Shown here: piece by piece, positions 35,155 through 43,958 of the stretch | How positions within the stretch are numbered: the stretch's first letter is position 1 | Layout of the letters: each line of letters starts with the position of its first letter | From: Roseiarcus sp963774195 | GTDB lineage: Bacteria > Pseudomonadota > Alphaproteobacteria > Rhizobiales > Beijerinckiaceae | Assembly: GCA_963774195.1 (NCBI GenBank) | Contig: CAVZDY010000004.1 | Location: forward strand, 62,001 to 126,000 | Reading direction: 5' to 3' | Length of the DNA stretch: 64,000 bases | Position numbers and translations under genes: made by a program | The notes under the pieces: model-generated | What the model saw: the letters and a program-made list of their open reading frames with translations, nothing else | Database searches by the model: none | What the model was told of the DNA's origin: nothing

Positions 35155-37184
35155 GCGGCCTCCTGGCTGGAACTATGAAGGCGCGCCTCGCGCATCTGAC
35201 CGAGCGCCATGAGATGCGGAACGTCGAGAATCAACGCCACCGCGCCGTCGCCGAGGATCGTCGCGCCGGAGAAGCTCGGAACGTCGGCGTGCAGCTTCGA
35301 GAGCGACTTGATGACGGTCTGATGGCTGCCGATGATCTGGTCGACCACCAAACCGACGCGCGTCTCGCCTGCCGCGACAATGACAACCTTCTGATGCGGA
35401 TCCGGGCCGCCCGTCTCATTGAAGAGTTCGCGCAGGCGAAGGAACGGCACGAGGGCGCCGCGAATGTTGAGGAAGCTTCTTCCCTTCGAGCGAACGTCGT
35501 CGGCTGCGGAGAGCTCGACGCATTCCTCGACCGCAGTCAGCGGCACGACATAACGGGTGTCGGCCACCCGCACGAGCAGGCCTTCGATGATCGCGAGGGT
35601 CAGCGGCAGGCGCAAAGTGAAAGTCGTGCCCTTGCCGACTTCGGTCGCGATGTCGATCGACCCGCGCATGCCTTCGATCGTGCGCCGCACCACGTCCATG
35701 CCGACCCCGCGGCCGGATAAGGCGGACACTTCCTTGGCGGTGGAGAAGCCGGGGTGAAAGATGAATTGGTTCAGCTCGGCGTCCGACAGGACGGCGCCCG
35801 GCGCGATGAGGCCGTTTTCCTCGGCTTTGGCGCGGATGCGCTTCGCGTCGAGCCCCTTGCCATCATCGCCGACGCTGATCAGCACTTCGGCGCCGGCGTG
35901 GCGCGCAATGAGGCTGATGTGGCCAGCCGGCGGCTTGCCCGCCTCCACACGCGTCTTCGTATCCTCCAGGCCGTGATCGGCCGCGTTGCGGATCACGTGA
36001 ATGAGCGGATCAGCGAGACGCTCGATCATCGTCTTGTCGAGTTCGGTTTCCTCGCCGACGGCGACGAGCTCGATCTCCTTGCCAAGGTCGCGCGAAAGAT
36101 CATGGATCAGTCGCCGGAAGCGGCCGAACAGCGAGCCGATCGGCAGCATGCGGATGCCCATCATCGCGTCGCGCAACGCCGATGTGAGCCGCTCGATTTC
36201 CTCCGCCACGCCTTTCGTGCCGCCGCCCCCGGCGGCGAGCTGGGTGAGGCGGGCCTGCGCGATGACGAGTTCGCCGACGCGATCCATCATTTCGTCGAGC
36301 CGCTCCGCCTGCACGCGGATGGTCGAAGCCTCCTTGCCGCCGGCGCGCTTGGCGTCCGAGGGGCCGGCAGTCGCTTCCGCGTTCGCAGCGGCGCTGGCGA
36401 CGCGGTGGGCCGAAGGCGCGCTGGAGGCCGCCGCTTCGCCTGCCGGCTCGTCGAGCGGCTGCTCAATCTCCTCCACGCGGAGATCCATCTCGCTGAGGAC
36501 GAAGACGAAGACGTCATCGATGGCGCTGCGCGGCTGGGCCGTGGTCAGCACCGCCTCCCAATGGAGGTAGCAAGCCAAGGGATCCATCTCCGCAAGCGCC
36601 GGCACTGCATCCGCATGGACTGCGACGCGGCAGTCGCCGAGCGAGCGCAATTCGTCGAGCAGCAGCAGCGGATTGCTGCCGTTGACGAGCACGTCCTTGT
36701 TGAATCGAATTCCGATGCGCCAGGTCTTCGACGTGGCTTCGGATGCCGCGGCGGTCGCTGCGACGCTCGCGCCGCCGATGCTCGCGAGGCTAGGCGCCGG
36801 GGCTCCGGCGTTCGCCACCAGCTTGCGCAAATCGGCGAGGATGCACACGCCGATCACCGCCTCCGCTTCGGCAGGATTCTCGATCTGCGAGCGGATGAAA
36901 TCCTTGGCGTTGAGGGCGATTGCGATCAGCTCGGGATCCGGGGCCGCTTCGCCCTTGCGGACGCGATCGAACGCGCTCTCGAACTCGTGGGCGAAAGCGG
37001 CGACCTCTTCGAAGCCGAACATCGCCCCCGAGCCCTTGATCGTGTGCAAGGCGCGAAACGCCTTGTTGACGAGGTCCTGATCGCCGGGCGCTCCCTCGAG
37101 ATCGAGCAGCGCAGCCTCGAGTTGCTCGAGGAGTTCGCCGGCTTCCTGGCGAAATATTTCGGTGGGATCGGCGTTGTCGCTCAT
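35151..37184 (-). CDS. cheA: Chemotaxis histidine kinase CheA
   Basis: 677 residues: HPt domain with phospho-histidine H47 in ALHTIKGSGAMFG, a central region that may bind response regulators, dimerisation helices (LDEMMDRVGELVIAQARL), ATPase with the N box HVIRNAADHGLED, G boxes SVGDDGKGLD and GRGVGMDVVRRTI, and C-terminal CheW-like regulatory domain. It phosphorylates CheY and CheB in response to receptors. Overlaps cheY and cheW by 4 bp each. Confidence 0.96.
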   Translation of the reverse strand: MSDNADPTEIFRQEAGELLEQLEAALLDLEGAPGDQDLVNKAFRALHTIKGSGAMFGFEEVAAFAHEFESAFDRVRKGEAAPDPELIAIALNAKDFIRSQIENPAEAEAVIGVCILADLRKLVANAGAPAPSLASIGGASVAATAAASEATSKTWRIGIRFNKDVLVNGSNPLLLLDELRSLGDCRVAVHADAVPALAEMDPLACYLHWEAVLTTAQPRSAIDDVFVFVLSEMDLRVEEIEQPLDEPAGEAAASSAPSAHRVASAAANAEATAGPSDAKRAGGKEASTIRVQAERLDEMMDRVGELVIAQARLTQLAAGGGGTKGVAEEIERLTSALRDAMMGIRMLPIGSLFGRFRRLIHDLSRDLGKEIELVAVGEETELDKTMIERLADPLIHVIRNAADHGLEDTKTRVEAGKPPAGHISLIARHAGAEVLISVGDDGKGLDAKRIRAKAEENGLIAPGAVLSDAELNQFIFHPGFSTAKEVSALSGRGVGMDVVRRTIEGMRGSIDIATEVGKGTTFTLRLPLTLAIIEGLLVRVADTRYVVPLTAVEECVELSAADDVRSKGRSFLNIRGALVPFLRLRELFNETGGPDPHQKVVIVAAGETRVGLVVDQIIGSHQTVIKSLSKLHADVPSFSGATILGDGAVALILDVPHLMALGQMREARLHSSSQEAA

Positions 37185-37543
37185 CCGAGGAGCTTCCTTG
37201 CGACGGAGACGAGTTGTTCCTGCTTGAAGGGCTTGGTGATCCAGCCGGTGGCGCCGGCCGCCTTCGCCTGCTGCTTCATGCCGTCGTCGGATTCCGTCGT
37301 GAGGAAGACGATGGGAACGCCGCGATAGGCCGGCAACTGCCGCACGGCGCGGATGAATTCGAGGCCGTTCATGTTCGGCATATTGAGATCGGTGACGATC
37401 ATATTGACGGCGTTGCTCTGCGCTTTCGCCAAGCCGTCGCGTCCGTCCGACGCTTCGACGACCGCGTAGCCGGCGGCGCTGAGCGTAAGCTTGACCATCT
37501 GCCGGACGCTCGCGGAGTCATCGACGGTGAGAATCGTTTTCAT
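37181..37543 (-). CDS. cheY: Chemotaxis response regulator CheY
   Basis: 120-residue single receiver domain: LTVDDSASVRQMVKLTL, phospho-acceptor D52 in IVTDLNMPNMNG, FLTTES, and lysine in ITKPFKQEQL. As the receiver directly upstream of cheA, it probably carries the signal to the flagellar motor or another output. No flagellar genes are in the window. Confidence 0.95.
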   Translation of the reverse strand: MKTILTVDDSASVRQMVKLTLSAAGYAVVEASDGRDGLAKAQSNAVNMIVTDLNMPNMNGLEFIRAVRQLPAYRGVPIVFLTTESDDGMKQQAKAAGATGWITKPFKQEQLVSVARKLLG

Positions 37544-37557
37544 GATGCGACTTCAAG

Positions 37558-37869
37558 TCAGAGGGAGAGGACCTGCGTCAGCGACGTCGCCGATGACGGA
37601 GAAAAGCCGCAACGGCGCAGCGCCTCGGCCAGCGGGCCGGTCGGCGGCGATTGGAGATCGATGCGCTTGTGGGCGTTCGCAGCGGTCCGGCCGGCGGCGA
37701 CGAGAATCTGCACGAAGGTCAAGTCGATCTCGGACGCGCCGGCGCAATCGAGAATGACGGCGTTATGCTTGCTCAACGCCTGCATCACTGCGGCGCGCGT
37801 TTCTTCGCTGTTCGCGGTCGTCAAACTTCCGCGCAATGGAACTGTGCAAACCGAATCGCTCGACGACAC
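37558..37869 (-). CDS. STAS-domain protein, first gene of the chemotaxis operon
   Basis: 103 residues with an anti-sigma-antagonist-like STAS fold: VPLRGSLTTANSEETRAAVM, AVILDCAGASEIDLTFVQILVAAGR. The usual phospho-acceptor Ser/Thr position is occupied by D-L-T, so phosphorylation is uncertain. STAS proteins head many alphaproteobacterial che operons. GTG start; 14 bp before cheY. The region upstream (37870-38164) is A+T-rich and should contain the operon promoter. Confidence 0.85.
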   Translation of the reverse strand: MSSSDSVCTVPLRGSLTTANSEETRAAVMQALSKHNAVILDCAGASEIDLTFVQILVAAGRTAANAHKRIDLQSPPTGPLAEALRRCGFSPSSATSLTQVLSL

Positions 37870-38164
37870 GAAATGGTCCCCCCAAACCGAGCTTTCCGAA
37901 GGGGAACATCAGCGCGTGGCTTTAAGGGTGAGTTAAAATCCCGCAGATCGAATTAGGAAATTAGTTACATAACAATGCGGTTGAATGTGAATATAACACA
38001 TCCGCTTGTGGTTATTTGATCAGGCCGAGGGATTGAAGCACGGCCGTCAACGCCGAGGCGACGCGCGAACGGCGCTTGCACTTTTCGCCGCTAGACCGCA
38101 AGAGGCGGGACCAGACAAGGCGCGCGGGTCGCGCCGCAGCGAGGTTTTGGACGAAAGCGTTTTG
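37870..38164. other. Divergent A+T-rich promoter region
   Basis: About 295 bp between the che operon and the lytic transglycosylase gene. The stretch 37935-38020 is distinctly A+T-rich against the high-G+C background, as expected for promoters. I could not fix -35/-10 boxes. No gene seen. Confidence 0.45.
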
Positions 38165-38635
38165 ATGAAGAGCGTTTTTTGCGGGTTGACGCTGGTCACC
38201 CTCTTGCTTGCCGGCTGCGCGACGCCGCCCGCCCCCGACGCGTCGACGGAACCGGCGCCGGTCGAAATGTCGCCGCGTGACGCGCTCAACGAGCGCGTTT
38301 CTCACTACGCCAGTCTTTATGACGTGCCGGAATCGTTGATCCACCGCGTGATCCAGCGCGAGAGCACCTATGATCCGGCCAAGCACCACGGGCGTTACTG
38401 GGGGCTGATGCAGATCCGTCTCGATACGGCGCGAACCGTGGGCTATCGCGGGACGGCGCGCGGCCTTCTCGATGCGGCCACCAACCTCAAATATGCAGTC
38501 GCGTATCTCTCCAACGCCTACATGGTCGCAGGAGGCAATCAGGATCGGGCGCTCGCGCTTTACGTATCCGGCTACTACTATGAAGCCCGGCGCAAAGGGC
38601 TGTTGGATCGGCTGAAGACGGCCCACGACGATTGA
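38165..38635 (+). CDS. SLT-family lytic transglycosylase lipoprotein
   Basis: 156 residues. Lipoprotein signal MKSVFCGLTLVTLLLAGC sets the start. The soluble-lytic-transglycosylase core follows, with the catalytic glutamate in VIQRESTYDP, then YWGLMQIRLDTARTVGY and NLKYAVAYLSNAY. It cleaves peptidoglycan with formation of 1,6-anhydro-muramyl ends, for cell-wall turnover or passage of large complexes. The open frame extends upstream to 38006, but that part has no signal-like sequence. Confidence 0.88.
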   Translation: MKSVFCGLTLVTLLLAGCATPPAPDASTEPAPVEMSPRDALNERVSHYASLYDVPESLIHRVIQRESTYDPAKHHGRYWGLMQIRLDTARTVGYRGTARGLLDAATNLKYAVAYLSNAYMVAGGNQDRALALYVSGYYYEARRKGLLDRLKTAHDD

Positions 38636-38689
38636 GCGCCTCGTTCGTCTCGACGAGGCCCACACATTTCCGCGCTCCGACCGCTGAGA

Positions 38690-39028
38690 TCAGTGACTGA
38701 TCATCCATGGTCGCGCGGTCGGAAATCCCTTGGCGCCGTCGGCGGTCTTGGTCACGAGGCGCTTGTTCAAGCCCTTGCAGCAGCCGCAGCCCGGTCCGTG
38801 CGAGGCCATGCGCTGGTCGACGGTTTGCGGAGCATGAGCGCTGCGTTCGTTGATCCCGATTGCCTTGCGTCGGTCGCCGGACATGGTTGCGAGACCCGGC
38901 ATGACCAGGAATGTTCGCGGCGCGGCCCCCTCGCAGGACGGACATGACGCCGGTTGATCGCTCTCCGACATGGGGCGCATGAGCGTGAACACGCCGCAAT
39001 CGCCGCATTCGTAATCATAAACGGGCAT
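38690..39028 (-). CDS. fmdB: FmdB-family zinc-ribbon protein
   Basis: 112 residues starting MPVYDYECGDCG, with a second Cys pair in SCPSCEG, forming the FmdB-type zinc ribbon. In Methylophilus methylotrophus FmdB is proposed to regulate the formamidase locus, and small FmdB proteins accompany fmdA in many bacteria. The tail includes HGPGCGCCKGLNKR, a further Cys cluster. The start is supported by GAGG six bases upstream. It is the last gene of the amide cluster, 62 bp after fmdA. Confidence 0.87.
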   Translation of the reverse strand: MPVYDYECGDCGVFTLMRPMSESDQPASCPSCEGAAPRTFLVMPGLATMSGDRRKAIGINERSAHAPQTVDQRMASHGPGCGCCKGLNKRLVTKTADGAKGFPTARPWMISH

Positions 39029-39090
39029 CCCAGACCTCGTGCCTTCGGTGTTGAGAAAGGCGACGGCGGCGCGCGCCGTCGCTGGGTTCA

Positions 39091-40320
39091 TCACTTGTCG
39101 TAGGAAATCGGCATGTCGACGCCGCCGGTGATGTGCTTGATCGGACCGGCCGCGGTCGGCATGATGTCGAAATCGAAGATCTCGGTCGGCAGGTACAGCG
39201 TCGCGCAGGCATTGGGAATGTCGACGACGCCGCTGATGTGCCCGTGCACGGGCGCGGTGCCGAGGATCGAATAGGCCTGTGCGCCCGAATAGCCGAACTT
39301 CTTGAGATATTCGATCGCGTTCAGGCACGCCTGACGATACGCGACATGGACGTCGAGGTAGTGCTGCGCGCCCGCCTCGTCGACCGAGATGCCCTCGAAA
39401 ATCAGGAAGTCCTTGTAATTCGGCGTGATCGGCGAGGGACGGAAGATCGGGTTCTTGACCGCGTATTTCGCAACGCCGTCCTTGATCAGGTTGACGCGGA
39501 GGTGCGCCCAGCCTGCCATTTCGATGGCTCCGCAGAAGGTGATCTCGCCGTCACCCTGACTGAAGTGCAGGTCGCCCATCGAGAGACCCGCGCCCTTGAC
39601 GTAGACGGGGAAATAGATCCGCGATCCGCGCGAGAGATCCTTGATGTCGCAGTTGCCGCCGTGCTCACGCGGAGGAACCGTTCGGGCGCCTTCAGCGGCG
39701 ACCTTCGCCTTGGCGTCGCCCTTCGCGCGTCCCGCATGCGCCGTCTTTGCGAAAGGCGGATTGGCGAGCGGCGGCACGCGCGACGGATTGGTCGCAATGA
39801 GACCCGCTTCGCGCTTGTTCCACGTGTCGAGCATCTTCTGGTCGGGCAAACAGCCGATCAGGCCGGGATGGATCAGTCCGGCGAACTGCACGCCCGGAAT
39901 GTGGCGCGAATGGGTGTAGAGACCGGAGAAGTCCCAGATCGACTTCTGGGCGTGCGGAAAGTGCTCGGTCAGAAAGCCGCCGCCGTTCGTCTTCGAGAAG
40001 AAGCCGTTGAAGCCCCACAGACTGTCCTTCATCGGGCCAATGTCGAGCAGATCCACGACCAGGAGATCGCCGGGCTCGGCGCCCTCGACCTCGATCGGGC
40101 CGCTGAGGAAGTGAACGGTCGACAGATCGACGTCGCGCATGTCGTCGGCCGAATCGTTGTTCTTGATGTAGCCGCCGGTCCAGTCATAGGTCTCGAGGAT
40201 GAACTCCTCGCCCGGCTTCACCTTGGCGATCATCGGAATGTCAGGGTGCCAGCGATTGTGCACCATGTCATTGTCGTACGCGGATTTCGTCAGATCCACT
40301 TTTACCAATGTATCCGGCAT
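39091..40320 (-). CDS. fmdA: Formamidase (acetamidase/formamidase family)
   Basis: 409 residues, the usual FmdA length. It hydrolyses formamide, and possibly other short amides, to ammonia and the carboxylic acid, supplying nitrogen. Family features: MVHNRWHPDIPM, GPIEVEGAEPGDLLVVDLLD, the Gly-rich PREHGGNCDIKDLS and LHFSQGDGEITFCGAIEM. Perfect AGGAGG Shine-Dalgarno. It follows the five ABC transporter genes on the same strand, so substrate uptake and hydrolysis are coupled. No urease genes are present, which favours amides over urea as the substrate. Confidence 0.94.
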   Translation of the reverse strand: MPDTLVKVDLTKSAYDNDMVHNRWHPDIPMIAKVKPGEEFILETYDWTGGYIKNNDSADDMRDVDLSTVHFLSGPIEVEGAEPGDLLVVDLLDIGPMKDSLWGFNGFFSKTNGGGFLTEHFPHAQKSIWDFSGLYTHSRHIPGVQFAGLIHPGLIGCLPDQKMLDTWNKREAGLIATNPSRVPPLANPPFAKTAHAGRAKGDAKAKVAAEGARTVPPREHGGNCDIKDLSRGSRIYFPVYVKGAGLSMGDLHFSQGDGEITFCGAIEMAGWAHLRVNLIKDGVAKYAVKNPIFRPSPITPNYKDFLIFEGISVDEAGAQHYLDVHVAYRQACLNAIEYLKKFGYSGAQAYSILGTAPVHGHISGVVDIPNACATLYLPTEIFDFDIMPTAAGPIKHITGGVDMPISYDK

Positions 40321-40333
40321 ATCTGCCTCCTAG

Positions 40334-41023
40334 TTAAACCGACAGGTATTTGGCGATCCGATCCTCATCGACGCCCGCGCGCGGCGTGTCGTCGACGATC
40401 TCGCCGTTTTCGATCACCAGCACTCGGTCGGCGACGTCGAGCGCGAAGCTCAACACCTGTTCGGAGACGACGATGCTGAGGCCGCGCTGGTCGCGTATCT
40501 CCTTCAGCGTGCGCGCCATTTCCTTGATGATGGAGGGCTGGATGCCCTCCGTCGGCTCGTCGAGCAATAGCACCTTGGGCTGCGTGGCGAGCGCGCGCGC
40601 AATCGCGAGCTGCTGCTGCTGTCCGCCGGAGAGATTGCCGCCCCGCCGGCTCTTCATTTCGAGCAGCACCGGGAACAGCTCATAAATGTCTGGAGACAGC
40701 GCCGAAGCTCCGCGCGCGGAGAGGCCGGTGCGGATGTTCTCCTCCACCGTCATCGCGCCGAAGATCATGCGGCCCTGAGGAACGTAGCCGAGCCCGCTGG
40801 CGACCCGTTGATAGCTCTTGAGACCGGTGAGGTCCTTCGCTTCCATGCGGATTGATCCGCGGCGCGAGGGCAGAATGCCCATCATCGCCTTCATAAGGGT
40901 CGTCTTTCCCATGCCGTTGCGACCCATGATCGCAACGATCTCGTTGGGCGCGACGTCGAAGCTGACGCCGTGCAGCGCCTCGCTCTGGCCATAGGCGACG
41001 TGAAGGTCCGATATCGACAGCAT
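40334..41023 (-). CDS. urtE: Amide/urea ABC transporter ATPase, UrtE type
   Basis: 229-residue LivF-like ATPase: Walker A GRNGMGKTT, signature NLSGGQQQQLAIARAL, Walker B VLLLDEPTEGIQP (the TEGIQPSII form is typical of UrtE). The ATG at 41023 is 12 bp after the urtD stop. Energises uptake with UrtD through the UrtB/UrtC channel. Confidence 0.92.
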   Translation of the reverse strand: MLSISDLHVAYGQSEALHGVSFDVAPNEIVAIMGRNGMGKTTLMKAMMGILPSRRGSIRMEAKDLTGLKSYQRVASGLGYVPQGRMIFGAMTVEENIRTGLSARGASALSPDIYELFPVLLEMKSRRGGNLSGGQQQQLAIARALATQPKVLLLDEPTEGIQPSIIKEMARTLKEIRDQRGLSIVVSEQVLSFALDVADRVLVIENGEIVDDTPRAGVDEDRIAKYLSV

Positions 41024-41034
41024 GGCGGGCCTGC

Positions 41035-41791
41035 TCAATGTCCGAGATAGACTTCGACGACTTTGGGATTGGACTTCACTGCGTCCATCGACCCCTCCGC
41101 GAGCACCTGGCCCTGATGGAGAACGGTCACGCGATGGGCGATGTCTTGCACGAACTTCATGTCGTGCTCGATCACCAGCACCGATCGCTTCTTGATGATG
41201 CGCTGAAGCAACTCCGCGGTCTTGACGCGCTCGGCGACGCTCATTCCGGCGACCGGTTCGTCGAGCATCAGCAGATCGGGATCCTGGATGAGCAGCATGC
41301 CGATTTCCAGCCATTGCTTCTGGCCGTGGCTCAGCAGATCCGCGGTCATCTGTAGCCGATCCTTGAGAAAGATCATCTCCGCGATCTCCTCGACCCGGTC
41401 GCGCACCGTCGCGTCGCGGGTGAAGGTGAGCGCGCCCAGCACCGAGCGGCCGCGCGGAAACGAAATCTCGAGATTTTCGAAGACCGTCAGATCCTCGTAG
41501 ATGGACGGCGTCTGGAACTTCCGGCCGACGCCCGCCATCACGATCTCGGTCTTCCTTCATGCGCGTCAGTTCCTGGCCGCGAAAACGGATCGAGCCCGAC
41601 GTCGCTTTGGTCTTGCCGCAGATGAGATCGAGCACCGTAGTCTTGCCGGCGCCGTTTGGCCCAATGATGACGCGGATTTCCTCTTCTTCGACGTAGAAGG
41701 AAAGATCATTGACCGCCTTGAAGCCGTCGAAGGAGACCGTCAGGCCTTCGACCGCCAGCAAGAAGTCTTTCGCCTGTTTGCCGATCAGCAT
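41035..41791 (-). CDS. urtD: Amide/urea ABC transporter ATPase, UrtD type, frameshifted
   Basis: LivG-like ATPase of about 251 residues once repaired. The N-terminal part (Walker A GPNGAGKTT, after VEGLTVSFDGFKAV) and C-terminal part (GVGRKFQTPSIYEDLTVFEN, signature LLSHGQKQWLEIGM, Walker B LLMLDEPVAGM) are in different frames. One surplus base at about 41552 (AAGGAAGACC where AAGGAGACC is expected) separates them. The ATG at 41791 has GAGGAGG five bases upstream. The signature SHGQKQ instead of SGGQ is typical of UrtD. Probably a sequencing indel. Confidence 0.88.
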
Positions 41792-41801
41792 GAACGCCTC
41801 C

Positions 41802-42959
41802 TCATTCGGCGATGGGTTGGTCGGCGAGCTTTGCGCTCGGAGCCGTCGCCTTCGACTTGCCGGAGGCGAAGAAGCGGTCGAGGAGGCGTTCGCCATGATC
41901 GCGCCAGAGGCCTGCGAGACCGCCGGGGAAGATCAGCACGACCGCAATGAACAGGCCGCCGAGGCCAAACTGCCACAATTGCGGGAACGCCTCGGAGAAC
42001 GAAGTCTTCGCCGCGTTGACGAGGAGCGTGCCGAAGATCGCGCCCAGGATCGACTGGCGACCGCCGACTGCGGTTGCGATCACCATCTCGATGGAGGGCG
42101 TGATGCCGACGAAGGACGGCGACATGAAGCCGACTTCGAGCGTGAACATCGCGCCGCCGATGGCCGCGAACACTGCCGCCGCGCAGAAGGCGAAGATCTT
42201 GAAGTTCGCCACGCTGTATCCAGAGAAGCGGACCCGATCCTCCTTCTCGCGCATCGCGACGAGAATGCGTCCGAGCTTCGAATGGCGAATGAAGAGGGCC
42301 GCGAAGATGCAGGCGAACAGGCAGGCGACCTCGACGAAATAGAGCACGAATTTCGCGTGGTCGGTGCGGATATCCCAGCCTTCGAGCGTGCGCAGATCGG
42401 TGATGCCGTTGATGCCGCCGGTGTAGCCCTGCTGGCCGACGATCAGGATGGTGAGGATCGCGGCGATCGCCTGGGTGATGATCGCGAAATAAACGCCGCC
42501 GACGCGACGCTTGAACATGGCTGCGCCGATTAGGAAGGCGAACAGCGCCGGCGCCGCAAAGACCGCGAAGATCGCGAAGGCGAGACTGTGAAACGGGACC
42601 CAGAAGAACGGCAGCGACGTAATCTGGTTCCAGTCCATGAAGTCCGGAATGCCAGGCGTCGTCTGGATCTTCGTGTTGGCCGCCGAGGACGCCTCAAGCT
42701 TGAGGAACATCGCCATGCAATAGCCGCCGAGGCCAAAGAACACGCCCTGGCCGAGGCTCAGGATGCCGCCGTAGCCCCAGCAGATCACCAACCCCAGCGC
42801 CACGAAGGCGTAGGAGAGATATTTGGCGACGAGATTGAGGCGGAAGACGTCGAGCAGCAGAGGCAACGCAGCGACCAGCAGGATCGCCAGAAGGACGACG
42901 CCGATGAGTTCGGCGCGATTGAATAGGCGGGGGTTTTCCACTGTGACCCTCTCCGTCAT
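41802..42959 (-). CDS. urtC: Amide/urea ABC transporter permease, UrtC type
   Basis: 385-residue LivM-like permease with about ten membrane segments: LIGVVLLAILLVAALPLLLD, YLSYAFVALGLVICWGYGG, then ILSLGQGVFFGLGGYCMAM and KRRVGGVYFAIITQAIAAIL. The ATG overlaps the urtB stop (ATGA). Works with UrtB as the membrane channel. Confidence 0.92.
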   Translation of the reverse strand: MTERVTVENPRLFNRAELIGVVLLAILLVAALPLLLDVFRLNLVAKYLSYAFVALGLVICWGYGGILSLGQGVFFGLGGYCMAMFLKLEASSAANTKIQTTPGIPDFMDWNQITSLPFFWVPFHSLAFAIFAVFAAPALFAFLIGAAMFKRRVGGVYFAIITQAIAAILTILIVGQQGYTGGINGITDLRTLEGWDIRTDHAKFVLYFVEVACLFACIFAALFIRHSKLGRILVAMREKEDRVRFSGYSVANFKIFAFCAAAVFAAIGGAMFTLEVGFMSPSFVGITPSIEMVIATAVGGRQSILGAIFGTLLVNAAKTSFSEAFPQLWQFGLGGLFIAVVLIFPGGLAGLWRDHGERLLDRFFASGKSKATAPSAKLADQPIAE

Positions 42960-43895
42960 TTCCGGATCTTCAAGGAGAACAGGCCCTGCGGACGCAGCAT
43001 CAGGATGCCGACGACGGCGAGCAGAGTGATCACCTTCGCCATCGAGCCCGACAGGAAGAATTCCATCGTCGACTGCGCTTGGCTGATGGTGAAGGCGGAT
43101 GCGATGGTGCCGAACAGGCTCGCGGCGCCGCCGAACACGACAACGAGGAACGTGTCGACGATGTAGAGCTGGCCCGAAGTCGGACCGGTCGAGCCGATCA
43201 TCGTGAAGGCGCTGCCGGCGACGCCCGCGATGCCGCACCCGAGCGCAAAGGTCATGCGATCGACGCGGTCGGTGTCGATGCCGGTTGCGCCGGCCATTGC
43301 GCGGTTCAGCATGACGGCGCGAATCTCGCAGCCCCCAACGCGACCTATAGAGGAGATAGAGGACGGCGCCTGTGATGAAGAGGGTGAGGATCATCACGAA
43401 CACGCCGTTGATCGGAATCTGAATCGTGTCGGTGACCTGGAATGAGCCCATCATCCAGTTCGGTAGATCGACGCCGACCTCGCGCGCGCCGAATATGGAG
43501 CGATACGCCTGCTGCAGGATGAGGCTGAGGCCCCATGTTGCGAGCAGCGTGTCGAGCGGGCGCTTGTAGAGATGACGGATTAGCGCCCACTCGACGAAGG
43601 CCCCGAGCGCGCCGGCGACTAAGAAAGCCGCGATCATCGCCACGAAGAAATAGCCGCCGAACAACGCGGGCGCGAATTTCTGAAACAGGCCCGAGACCAT
43701 CCAGGTGACATAGGCGCCGAGAATCATGAACTCGCCGTGGGCCATGTTGATGACGCCCATCTGGCCGAAGATGATCGCCAGCCCGAGCGCCATCAGCAGG
43801 AACACGGAAAACAGGATCAGGCCTGCAAATCCCTGCATCGCGAAAATTGCGGCGAGGTCGCCGAGGGAATAGTCGCCGAACATCGGGGTCTCCAT
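42956..43895 (-). CDS. urtB: Amide/urea ABC transporter permease, UrtB type, frameshifted
   Basis: LivH-like permease of about 313 residues once repaired. The first part (FAMQGFAGLILFSVFLLMAL, MGVINMAHGEFMILGAY, to YRSRWG) and second part (EIRAVMLNRAMAGATGID, to GILMLRPQGLFSL) are intact but in different frames, joined by removing one G from a five-G run at about 43334. The C-terminal RPQGLF motif is the usual end of this family. Lies between urtA and urtC. Confidence 0.88.
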
Positions 43896-43958
43896 TCGAG
43901 GGCTCCGCCGCGCGCAAGGCGCGACGGGTCGTTTCTCGCGAGGTCGGATCTGCGCGAC

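Noticed and set aside
32626..35178. Plus-strand 850-residue frame
   Set aside because: Antisense to the MCP and cheW genes; composition (Arg/His/Asp-rich, low hydrophobic) is typical of a high-G+C shadow.
40334..41896. Reading urtD and urtE as one fused ATPase
   Set aside because: The middle of the frame is out-of-frame Arg-rich sequence; the proper UrtD C-terminus lies in another frame with its own stop before the urtE ATG.
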